Assembly (NCBI RefSeq): GCF_000321225.1
Contig: NW_004450945.1
Coordinates: 1,661,682 to 1,725,681 of the forward strand
Reading direction: 5' to 3'
Source of the DNA: Odobenus rosmarus divergens
Taxonomy: Eukaryota > Chordata > Mammalia > Carnivora > Odobenidae
DNA length: 64,000 nt
In this document: positions 1 to 11,352 of the stretch, piece by piece
Layout: each line of letters starts with the position of its first letter
Numbering within the stretch: position 1 is the first letter of the stretch
Notes under the pieces: model-generated
The model's input: the letters and a program-made list of their open reading frames with translations, nothing else
The model's database searches: none
What the model was told of the DNA's origin: nothing
Position numbers and translations under genes: made by a program

Positions 1-151
1 GTCATGATCCCAGGGTCCTGGGATTGAGCCCCACGTCAGGCTCCCTGCTCGGCGGGAAGCCTGCTTCTCCCTCTCCCACTCCCCCTGCTTGTGTTCCCTC
101 TCTCGCTGTCTCTCTCTGTCAAATAAACAAAATCTTAAAAAAAAAAAAAAA
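1..151 (+). mobile_element. SINEC (CAN-SINE), cut by the window edge
   Basis: Plus-strand SINEC body (gtcatgatcccagggtcctg) followed by the CT-rich segment, aataaacaaaatctt and a poly(A) run at 137-151. The tRNA-like head lies before position 1. The sequence type is the arctoid-like form. Confidence 0.93.
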
Positions 152-914
152 GGTAGTGGACAAGCCAGTGGACTGGGTGTCAGGGGTACTGAGTTCTCTT
201 GTAGACCTGTTACTTTAAAAAAATGAAAAAAGAAAAAGTTTTTAGTGAATGGTCACAATGGGTTATTAACTTTATGCCTTGCACTCTTGTCTGTAAAATG
301 AAGGTAAAAATAATTCCAGATCAGAGAGCTGTTAAAAATGATACAATGAACAGTGAAAGTTTTCAAAATGCTAAATTACTCTCTCAAGTGTCTGAGTCTT
401 TCTTTCCTTTCCCCATATGTAGCTATATCTATCAGCTCTAGTAGACTATAGAAGTCTTGAAAGCAGGAACTGTCCGATGTATACCCATATCCTTCAAGGT
501 GCTAGTACAGAGCAGATTCTCAATGTTCGAGAAGTACAAACAGTATGGATGAAGAAGTGTGAAAAAGTCAGCCAGTGTTGGTGGTAAGTGGAGACCTCCC
601 ACCCCCACATCTAGGGACCCATTTGGGGGGTGGATCCAGCTTTAAAGGCAAGAAATCCTTTACTTGGAAGGTTAAGACACAGAGTGGTCAAGTAATTTTA
701 GAACACATCCAACCTTAAGATCTTCTGTGCTGTTAGTGGAGGAGAGTGGGTGCCTTTATACTCTTGTTGGCATCATATTTGCTCTGAGAGGCATTCCCTT
801 CTCAGAAGACCATCTGGAAAGCAAATGATATAAAAAAATGAATCACAGTAAAAGGGGTCAGAAGAAAGGAAACCAGGATTATCCAACTCAAAAAGAATTC
901 CACACAAAGACAAG
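152..914. other. Probable intergenic stretch downstream of LPP
   Basis: AT-rich sequence with no gene or repeat that I recognise. If the poly(A) signal at 931-936 is used, this lies between LPP and the next gene (TPRG1 in the human order, from memory); otherwise it is still 3'UTR. Confidence 0.4.
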
Positions 915-930
915 TATATGTAATAAGAAG

Positions 931-936
931 TTTATT
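931..936 (-). terminator. LPP: Candidate distal poly(A) signal of LPP
   Basis: On the minus strand this reads AATAAA. About 15-30 nt downstream in the transcript direction is a GU-rich stretch (TTGTCTTTGTGTGG, about 914-901), the usual layout of a cleavage and polyadenylation site. It gives a 3'UTR of about 15.0 kb, close to the length remembered for human LPP. Other AATAAA hexamers exist nearer the stop codon, so usage is inferred. Confidence 0.45.
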
Positions 937-3406
937 GGATTTCTAAATATAATAAAGGAGTTGCAGTTCTTCTACAGAAAAAAGGGAGTATCATTTTCAT
1001 ATTTATTCTTATAGAGCATTGGAAAAACATAATTGAGAGAAGAAACAGAAGGTAAATAGAAATGTTTTAATATAATTGGATTATACATAAATACAAAGAA
1101 AATACCCAAATCACTTGCTTATAACAGGTTTTATTCTCTTATTTTCATAAGGAATCATGTGGGTTATTTTGGATAAGTCAGTGATGGTTCATGATGTGGT
1201 GGAGAAATGTGATTTTCTAAGAATAAAATAAGAAAGAGAAACCTATATTTTAGGAATATCATGGCTCTGTCAGTACCACACATGTGAAAAAAGGCATATT
1301 CCCTATATGTGTTCGTGTGGCTTTCCCTAAAGCAGGGACTGTTATTCTGACTAGCAGCTGATCATGGTGGGGCTATCCTTGTACTCAGTGGGACGTTCTT
1401 GCTCTTAGTGGAGAGAAAACCTGGCCTCTCCCTGTCTCCCCCTTCTCCTTTCTCTGTCTACTTGTAAGTACCACTTAACATTTACACAAAACTCTCATAG
1501 TCATGGTCATCAGGTTGAAACCTGGAGCAGAGCCCTGTTGTCTCTCCCCGTCCATCTTGTTTCCAAGGAGAAAACCCCCCATATCCCAATACTTCTTCTG
1601 ACACCACACAGAGATTCTTCAACTCTTATCTAGCACTGACATCTGATTCTCTAAAAAATAGAAAATGACTAGTGTTGAAATTGGATAAGGTAAAAACAGA
1701 AAACGAACGTCAACAGGAAGAGTAGACATTTTTAGTGAAGAGTATCACTCTTTCTCCAAGGAGCCAACTGGTCTCATAAAACGATGACAGCTAAAGCAGG
1801 GTGGTCCACACTCGAGATTATGCAACAGTAATCTGTTCCAGCCTCATCCCTGGTGCATGTAGGGGGGCTCCTTATATGGAAGGCAGAATGGTGGCTGACT
1901 GCAGTGCCATGGAAACCATCTCCTATAGCTCGTCCCTCTTTACTTCCTTTTGGTGAAAGTGGGTGGGGCAGGAGATAACTTTGTGACCAAGACGACGTCA
2001 AGAGCTTCCTTGGAGAGAGGCTAACTGGAGGCATCTCTCTTTCCCAAAGGAGAGGCGTATTCAAATGCACATGGAGCCAAATGACTTAGAAGGAAAGAGC
2101 GACTTGGCAAGTGTAATTTGCCAGCTGGTTGAGTCAGACGACACATTGAGAAAGATCTTTTTTGGAAGCACGTCCTCCCTTCAACCCTTTTCCTAAAATC
2201 ATGCACGGCCTACCTCGTCCTATTTCCCCAGACCCTCTCCTATGCCACACCTGGAGAATAGTCTCTCCTTCCAGGCTGTGCGGCTGTTCCATCAGCAGCG
2301 GCTATGCTTGCAATGCCCATGACAGAACTATGGAAACAAAAGCCACTCAGTAACATACGCTACTATTTTTAGGAGTCAAAGTAAAGATGCTCTAAGGATC
2401 TGGCAAGGACGTTTGGCCCCCTGAGCCTCCAATCCTCCTGGCCAAGACTTTTCTTTCATTTTCACTGATGTTAGCCTGAGAGATAAAAGGAGAAAAAAAA
2501 ATGTGCTGACATTCTAAACCCACCAATGCTTAATTTATAAAACACACATCTGACCCATATCCTAATACAGATCCTGGCTCTATTAATTCTCTCGAACAAT
2601 GCTTCCTTCTGACTGAATATTCCAATTCCATACAGCATCGAGGCCCCTGAAGCAGAGTACAGGAAGCCTCAGCGGTATGCCTCCATCCAGTCGGATATAA
2701 ATATAAAGTGGCTGTATCAGCAAGGAATGCTCAGGGAATGTGTTTGCAGCCTGTTTCACGGTGCCACTCGAGAGGGGATATTGGAAATGAGTGACTTTCT
2801 TCCATTTGGCAAGCGTTCCTTATCTTAGCACCTACTCCTTTAGATGGTATGTTTTTGAAGGCTGCACAGTATGACTCTGGGTACCGTGTGTACATACATA
2901 TGTAGGAATAACGTTTATGTTTCTCAGAATAGGCACTTTTTGAAGGCAGTAAATCTAAAAGTAAAGTTAATAGAGCCTATATTTAGTGCTCATCTTCTCA
3001 CTTTGCTGATGTGTATGCTGAACAGAAGATCACAGATTTGAGTCAGTCTCGCAAAGAGGCCGGAGTCGGCAAATGGCTATATTCAGAGCTGGGGAAGTCT
3101 TGCCAACTCAACTGTAGCTGTTAAAAAGGCAGACTTGGAGAAGGTGCAATCGTTTTTCTCAAAGGTGACGGCACAGAAGGAGAAAAGCCTGTGACAGAGC
3201 CACGAAATAAAAGCTCGTGTGCGCAGCTCAGAGAAATTACTATCCTTGGGCTCCTTATCTCCATGTCACGTCTCCTTCATGGCACACATTTGCTACTCAG
3301 GAACTTCTTCCCCTTCCTTTTTTTTGGTGTGTCTCATAATTGCACATATTCCCAGGAGAGAAAGAGCCCCGAATCTGCTAAACTAATGATAAACGTGGAG
3401 TTTAAA

Positions 3407-3428
3407 AGACAAAACAAAACAAAAACAA
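3407..3428. repeat. (CAAAA)n short array
   Basis: Short run of aaaac/caaaa units inside the LPP 3'UTR; on the transcript strand it reads as UUUUG units. Confidence 0.7.
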
Positions 3429-6099
3429 AGTAGTTCGCTGCGCAGATAGCCTGGAAGAAGTTAACCCTCCATCCAGCGGTGAAAATGCTGCATCTCAGTT
3501 TAAATTTTCACTTAAGGCACATTCAATCACACGATAATTTTATTGATGCTAAAGGATCAGACAATCAAGTGTCATCTTTAATTCTGTTTGCTCTTGGATA
3601 GGTTTCCTGAAAAAGAACAAGGACAGAATTCAGATTTTTAGGGGGGAAATAGATTCTGACTTTGTTTACTAAGGAAAGAATTCTTGGATCACTTGCTTAT
3701 CAGCTTTCCCAAGAGAATAAATGGGGAGTAAAAGGAAGAACGTCATTTAAACGTGGTTTTGCAACTACTTCCCTATACATACTGGTGACAAGATTTAGTT
3801 TCCAGGGTCCTAAATCTCTTTCATCAAGGATGCGTCTCAATTCTGACATTTCAGTGGAGTGAGGAGGCCGGCATGGTGTCTACCAGTTTCAATTTGCTAC
3901 CGAGTGAGAGAGGTCTAAGGCACTTTGGCTCTTTCTGGCAATTTCTCCCTGATACATTGATGTGCTTGGCATAGCAACTAAAAACGAAGCAGAAGGGTTA
4001 GTAAAATGCAAACACTGCCTAAATATCAACTTGCCTTTTACTATTTGAAATTAAAATCAGGCCATTTCTATTGTTGGCATGTAACTGATAAAAATCCCGT
4101 TTCCTCTGAAGTCTGAAGGAATGAAACACATTGGCAGATACATCATAACGGGCCATGCTCTTCTCCTACTTCTGGCTTATGGTTCCTAAGTGGTCATCAG
4201 CTGTCACCCACAGAGAAAACGAGACGAGAAGGTATTGGATCCCCCCCCTTTATAAAGTTTCCCAAGAAAGAAAAGAAAGGAGACATAGATCCAAGAAAAA
4301 CTAGCTTCTCCCTTTTACATTTTCTAAAGCAGTTCAGAAATGGCGTTAAATAATTTGGTGAGGAAAAACGTCCAGACTTAATATTTACTCCCTCATGATA
4401 GAGTAAATGGAGTTGGGAGAGGAAGTGTGATTCCTCTTGGCACGGAGCGAGCAGGCACCTTCCAACGTGGTAACACGATGCATCAATAAGAATGGCCCAG
4501 GAAGAGGCTTTACTCTTCTCCCCACAGATAGAAATGTAAAGAGAGAATCAGGCAGGAGAGAGAAATACTTTCGTTTCCACCCCCACCTCAAATTGCTTTG
4601 GCATATTTTAGGAGATAAATGGATCCATACAAAATTTAAAGAGCTTTTTCTTTTCCTTTTTGGCAGCCACAAAAATGGGTCAGGTCTAGGAATTATTAAT
4701 TTCCTGGCCTGAAAAACCCAAGTGTTTTAAAATAAGGTTTCTTTTTTGAAGGATCGGCTTTCTTGGAAGACGTCTGTATGTGCATATGCGTGAGAGTGTG
4801 TGCACGCACGTGCATGGGTGTGTGTTTGAAAGACAACGCAATTGTGTTTTCCCTACATATGGAGAACTGTATCATGTAGAATGGAAGAAGAAAAAGTTTT
4901 ATTCATAATTTTCTTTACATTATGTAAAGGGAGATCAGGGTTGGTGACGCCCTTTCTTTTTTTTAAAGGGCTGCTTCTCCATCTTCACTGCCTCACTGTC
5001 CTTTTCTTCCCGCTAACGAGATGTCACAGGCTCCACCCCGGGGAGTCTCTACCCAGGCGTACTCACCCATATCATTCTGGAGAGTTCTCAAAATTCTTCT
5101 TCTTCTAGTCACCCACTCCTGGGTGGGGAGGTACTCCGTCTATCCTACAAGAACCGCTCTCCACAGCTTCAGCCAGAGCATTTCTCAAGCCTCACAGGAA
5201 GACGAGGCACCTTTCCAGGCTCTGAATGTTGCCATTTCTGCCAAGGGTACTAGCCCACTGGCACGTCCTGTGTGTGCCAGGTGTGAAGTGTGGAAAGGGG
5301 TGAGTGGCCATCTGTGACTTCACTTGGCCCTCATGAATCCCAGGGAATAACCAGAGAGATGGTGAGAGCGGCGTGATGGATGGTAGACTCTAGGGAGGGA
5401 AAAGCCTAAAAAGCTTATTAGATGAGATCATTTTACAGGTTTCCTACAGGAGATTTAACTCAGATGAAGAGAGAATATCTTTGCAATAGGTTCACAGATT
5501 TTAACCGGAAGCCAAACAACTATAATGAGAAATGGGAGGAAATGAAAGCCCAAGAGCACGCATCAAAAGGCACATTCCTGAGAGATGTGGCTCAAGAGAA
5601 AGAATGGTGAGTTGTGGGACTGCCGTGTAGGGCAGCTTCTAGAATATACACAGAGGCTTCCAAGTAAGCATCCTGGGAACAACACAGTACCAAACTCCCT
5701 GGAATAAGCTTCCACGAATCACAAAACCATACCGGCCTGGGCAGCCTTGTCTCTCCAACGGCAAACACCAAATGTGGAGCCGCGTTCAGTCCTGCAGCCT
5801 CTGTTCCCAGACGTTTCAAGGTCATGGGTGAGTGGGGTGGTTGGGAAACGCCTGGTGCAGGGACAGACACCGTGGGCCTCAACAGCTGTGAACCGAGAGA
5901 AGAATCCTAGGCATTGTTTACCTACAGAGCAGTCTCCGTCTCCGGGGGGCATAAATCGTAGCCCACGGGAGAGAGACCTGTCTTAAGGACCCAGTCACCT
6001 CTGCCCTCCACTGCATTAGAAATGACATGATCTCGGGTGACAGGCTGCACCTCACCGTTCCAGAGCTTTCCCCTTCACGCCAAGTAAACCAACTGTCTC

Positions 6100-6360
6100 T
6101 GGGGAGATTTGCGGGCAGCGTGCTGCAGCGCCACCGTTTGTCCTCGGGGGTGGCCTTCCCCCACGGCCATCAGCACAGGGCTGATCAGACCGAACGCCCG
6201 GGAGTTTCCCACAAGACCGCACGGAGGATGTGCGCAGGCGCTAAGCGATCGCACGTTCCGCTGTGCACACGTGGCTTGGCTGCCTGAGGTCTGTAACCGG
6301 CTAGGAGAATCGCCCTGGACGCCTTTGCACGGGGGGCACGTTAGTCTGGGCAAAGCGTAC
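6100..6360. promoter_or_regulatory. CpG-rich patch inside the LPP 3'UTR
   Basis: By hand count this roughly 260-bp stretch has about 23 CpG dinucleotides with GC near 60%, close to the number expected by chance. CpG is strongly depleted in the surrounding AT-rich DNA. It contains an NRF1-like TGCGCAGGCGC at 6231-6241 and the 8-bp palindrome GCGATCGC at 6245-6252. The pattern is what an unmethylated CpG island or enhancer-like element looks like; promoter activity is inference. The open frames on both strands here (124 and 115 codons) are explained by GC richness. Confidence 0.5.
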
Positions 6361-6419
6361 ATTGTGCTCGGAGGTATTCTGTGCCCTGCAAGTGGCCGCC
6401 GAAGAGAGCACTGGACTTG

Positions 6420-6575
6420 CACGACCTGGCTGTGTCCCCAGATCTGCCACTTAGCAGCTGCATCGCTTCTGGCAAGTCACTGAACGATTCCCAGCCTCGG
6501 CTCCCTCTCCTAGGATAGGGCTATTAATAACCTTCCTCCCAGGGCTGTTTCATGTGTGAAAGCCGTTTGTAAGCT
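6420..6575 (+). repeat. MIR SINE relic within the 3'UTR
   Basis: Contains the MIR-like order: gatctgccacttagcagctg, then ctggcaagtcactgaacg, then a degenerate cctcggctccctctcctagg and gggctattaataaccttcct. Diverged; boundaries are approximate. Confidence 0.75.
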
Positions 6576-9500
6576 CGCTCAGGAATTATTATTTTAGAGC
6601 TCAGAAAGCCACCCCCAGGTCCTGCCCAGGAGACTGGTGACAGGTTCTGCCAAGAGGGCCCTCTAATTCAAACCTGGGGATGTAGAGGATGACGGTCCAC
6701 GGTAACCCAGGGCACGGCTGAAAGAATGTATACATTTCTACCTAAGACTGTAACATTCTATCACCCTGTCCCCGCAAGAATGATTTCCTCTGGCAAAGAA
6801 CTAGACAGAAGTAAAGAGTTTCAACAGAACCGCTATCTTTTGCGTTTGACTTCTTCCTTTTTAGAAGTGGAGATCAGGCATGGACATTTTTCAACCTTTT
6901 AGGGTCATTATCAGCAGGCCAGGCAACTGGAGGGTACTGTTCATGGGTTGGGCACTGGGGGAGGGCATAGAGCTATGTATGTATCAACTGTCAGAACAAT
7001 TTATCCTTTTGAGTAAGAAAATAAAAACAAGTAAAAGTCGTCAACTCTAAAACCTGGCCCTCAGAAAATCCTATTTTTTAAGGATGTTTAAAGGTTTTTT
7101 AATCTTTAGCTAAAAATAAAAAAATTTCTTTTTAAAGTAATGTGTTGCCAAAATGAAAAAAAATATATTTGGAAGGAAAATGAAGGGAGGAATAACATTT
7201 TATTATGTACTAAGGATGAGTTTTGTGTGGCACTCAGGAGAGCATAATCCCCAAACCTGGTTCTGCTTCAGAGTCAGGGGGAGCTTGGAACAAAGGCTGT
7301 TGGAGGAAATGGAAGACCCAAGAAGTCATGAGCTCGTTGATGCAGCTCTGTGATGCTTACACAGAGTCTGGGTTATCACTTAGCAGTGAATCAGTAAGGG
7401 AATTTTAACACCAAGTGGAATAGATGATAGCAGGGTCCTTTCCAATTGTTGACCTAACATAATAGGAAAATAAGGATGTCTTGCTTCTTCTCTTGCAGGG
7501 GTTCAAAAGACACGTGTGTTTGCTCCAAGAGTAGAGTATCTATGTTATAAAGCTTCTTGTTCATACTGTATGTGCTGGATTATATTTTGGCAGCTCATTC
7601 TATCTTCCAATTATAAAGAGACAAGATAGAAAATAGCAGTTGAATTAGCCCTCTGTGCCTTTTACCTTCCCATTGACCCTGAATATCTGGAATTTTTTTC
7701 TCCTGTTAAGGAAATTCCAGAATCTGTAATATTTAAAGTAGAGGATCTTTTCTGAAGATAGTTTGTGCTTTTCTTTTGTTTCTAGTGTCTTAAATATTCT
7801 TCCTTCAACTTCCACATCAAGTCAATGAATCAGTTCAACATTTCTTACCAAATTTCACTCCTCCATGGAGCCCTACTGATGCCACTGGGAAGTAGTACCC
7901 TTCTCATTGCCATATTCCTGAGTACCCACTGAACCTGTTTGATCTTACTGCAGCTGGACTGAATCAAAGTTACTTAGGGGCTGATTCTCTCATAGTAATT
8001 ATTAAATTAAGATGAGTAAGGGATAAAGAGGTTAGAAAGACAAAAGTAAAGAGATATACAGAACTCCTACGGATAGTTCCTAACTGAACAAGTAGGGAAG
8101 CTGCTCACTTGGTCTAAAGGGCAACATCTCTAGGTACAAATATTTGAGCACAGGAAAATGGAAGTGAATGTCAAAACCAATCAGCAAGTAAATATTTATC
8201 TCGAAGCCCTATAAAGTATCCAGAACTCTTTTTGCATATTCAGCATGGGAACATGGACAAAAACTGTGCAATTACTGAGAAGACAGAGACAAAGGGAGAG
8301 GGTTACAGAGACTTTCTGAACATTAACCAAGAAGTGGGACTCTCACAGATGGCATACAGGTTAGCTTGCTTCTCGTTTTCAGAATGACTTCGAAATATCA
8401 AAAATCAAAAATAGTACTGAACACAATGTAAAAGGTCTGTTTTGTACACATGGAAGATCTAGCCTCATCTGCCTTCCACTCTCCTGGGTCTGAGTCCTTG
8501 GTGGAAATTTCCATGTTGACTATCAGTTTCCTTTGGGTGACTTCAATTCTATTTACTTTCAACCCCCAAAGAAAGTGTTTCCACCTAGCCTGACCCAAGG
8601 TGATTACTAAGTTTCATCGAGTAGAGTGAAATAAAATTAGAAGCTATTTGTCCAAGTGTTCAAAGGAGAAGCAGAAGGGTGATTAGATTTGACACAATGT
8701 CAATAAATGGGAGATTCAGACATTAGACTTGTTTTGCAAAGCCCTGGAGACAAATTTATATGCAGCACGAGGAAAAACTTTTGTAGAAAAGAGCTGCCCT
8801 AATAGTAGAATGGACTGCTATGAACAGTACTACATACTGGCCAGGTCTAAGATATGGGATGGTGACTTGCTAGCAAAATAACAGAGGAGATTCAGGTCCT
8901 TAAAGAGCCCATGAGTCTATGTTTGGGAATACCACTGATGGATGTCTGGGGTCAGCTAGAACTCTCTACACTAGTGTAGAACACAAGATAACATAGTGAG
9001 ACCTGTCTCATTCTTGGTAAACCATTCTACTTCTGGGGTCGAGCAGTGAACTAGAAGCTACATTCAGTGCCAAGTTCACCGAATCCATTATGTGGGTTGT
9101 TTAATAAGGCTGCTGTTTGGGTCAATGAGTTAAATGTCTATCAGAGTTAGATGAATAAGGTTTTCTCTTGTCCCTAAGTGGATGAGTAGCTTGGAAAAAT
9201 TTAAAAAGGCATATTGTAAGGAAAGATTAATGCAAGTATCTTAAATTATTACAAAGGAATTAGCTGTAGGTTTTCTCCTCTCTCTAGTATATATAACTTT
9301 TCACTTGTAGAATAATAATTTTTGTTTATAACAAAGGCTGGAAATAGAGATATGTATTAGCGTGGTTAGAGACTGTGGATAAATTAAGTAACAATCAGAA
9401 ATAAAGACCAAAGCTTTTAGTATTTTTTGTGTGTGTGTGATTTCAAGGGGGGAAATGTTCATGAATTTAATAAAAATGCATCCTTCCATACCACTTTCCA

Positions 9501-11277
9501 CAAAAGAAGCCACCTGCATGTTGGATAACCAAAATGGTGTCTACAACTTCTTGCACAAGGGGCAGGAACGTAAAATAGAGAAAGGGATAAGTGTCCTAAG
9601 TTTAAAGGAAAATAAGCCATTTTATATTTCCTTTTTTTAAAGTTACTAAGTTAAGTTAGTTTCCTGTGTTTGCAACTAAAAAAGAGAAAACTAGTAAAAA
9701 TCAGTTATAGTTTGGCTGTTTAGGCACGACATTACAGATAGCGGATGATTGGATTTCAACAAGAGAACAACAGACCTAAACTCCTACTTACTGTCATCAT
9801 CAGGTAGGTACTGGAAAGGGAGAAAACACTGTATGTGTGAAAACAGAAACTTCTAACCATCAGAGATGCTTAGGGTATGGTGTGGTGTGCCCAAGAATAT
9901 GTCAGAATATATATCACCATCTTTTGATGGTGAGAATGAGAATGAGCTATGCCCCTCTCTTGGAGGGGGTGAAAGGACATGCGTTATAAATTCCTGGAGT
10001 AGCTACGAACCCTGTCATGGGGCCCAGCAGCTACTCTCACTTCATTTTCTTCTGACAAGGGAAAAATATAGTCACTATATCCATAGTGATTTTTAAATAC
10101 CTCATAAACCTGGAAATATGAATATTTTACTAGCTTACTTGCTTAAACAACTACAATTGCTGATGCCTAAAACCCCTCCGAAAGGTCTCGGAGTGACACT
10201 TTACAAGAACTCTCCTGCCATCATTTTAATTGTAGACTGTCTCTTTTCTTAAATCCCTCCTTATTTTCCTGAATCCCACTCTTCTTGGAGACAGGTTGAA
10301 AAAACAAACAAAGACAAAAAACCCCCACAAAACAACATACCCACTGAGACTTGGCAAATTCACTTATGTATTGAATTAAATATGTATTAAGTATGTTTTA
10401 CTTTCCTCACATGTGACCCTCTGAAAAGGGAAGATCAATGTCAATGTCAATCCTGTGAAAACTTACAGAAAGTCGAAGTGAGAGCAGAAACCAAAGGTGA
10501 AAATATATCCCTAGAAATAGAAGCTTTTTCCAAACAGATTTTAAAAAAATGACACAGAGGGCATATTTTTATCAATTATTAGCCAGAGTTCAAAAAAATC
10601 TCAAAGCCGAATTTTAGCAAAATGCTTTACTGAGAGACCCAGACTTGTTCTTCTCAGGTTGCTTTTTTGCTTTTTATAAACATACCACAGGCCTGTGAAC
10701 TGTGCTCTAGGAAGAACTCTGGCGCTGACCTACCCCCTGTAAAATACTGTGATTCAACTATTAGGATTTAATATTATGCTCATAGGCAAAATGCTGATAT
10801 GTGTAAAAATTCTGGAAGGATAATAGTTTTTCCTTGCCATGAGGAAAATTACCAAGTTTCATTAGGAAGAAAATAATATGCCACACCACTTAAAAATATG
10901 ATTGTTTTGTTGGCCAAAATGTTTTTTATTTTTTTAATTCTTAACCTAGTCCTAGAAAGATCACTTTGCATATAGCTGAGAAAAGTAGGGCAGTCATAAA
11001 TGAATTTGCCAAGAACTCTATGATCTGAATCCCTGATGAAAACTCATTAAAATAAAACTGAAAGACTCTATTATCTCATCTCGCTTTATGAATAAACACA
11101 ATCTGGAAAATATGCCCTTTTAAAGGAAGGATTTATGGATGCCATGTATATTTGATGGTAGCCTTCTTCCCTTCCTATGGTCACAATTCCGTAAAGATCA
11201 GAATGCACTGATATAATTTACTTATGAAAAGTCCAAGCACAATAATATTATCAGGTAGGATGAAAAGCAGGACAGAA

Positions 11278-11352
11278 TGTAAGAAAGGAAGGCAGGAAGA
11301 GAAAAAAGAGGGGAGGGAGGAAAAGAGGCGAAGAGGGAAAGAGGAAGAATTC
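11278..11352. repeat. Purine-rich (GGAA/GAGG) low-complexity tract
   Basis: About 75 bp almost wholly A and G on the plus strand (for example aggggagggaggaaaagagg). In the LPP transcript the tract is C/U-rich and could bind pyrimidine-tract proteins; that is inference. Confidence 0.8.

Noticed and set aside
6075..6483. Open frames of 115-124 codons on both strands
   Set aside because: Both strands are open because the CpG-rich patch has few stop codons; neither protein resembles a family.
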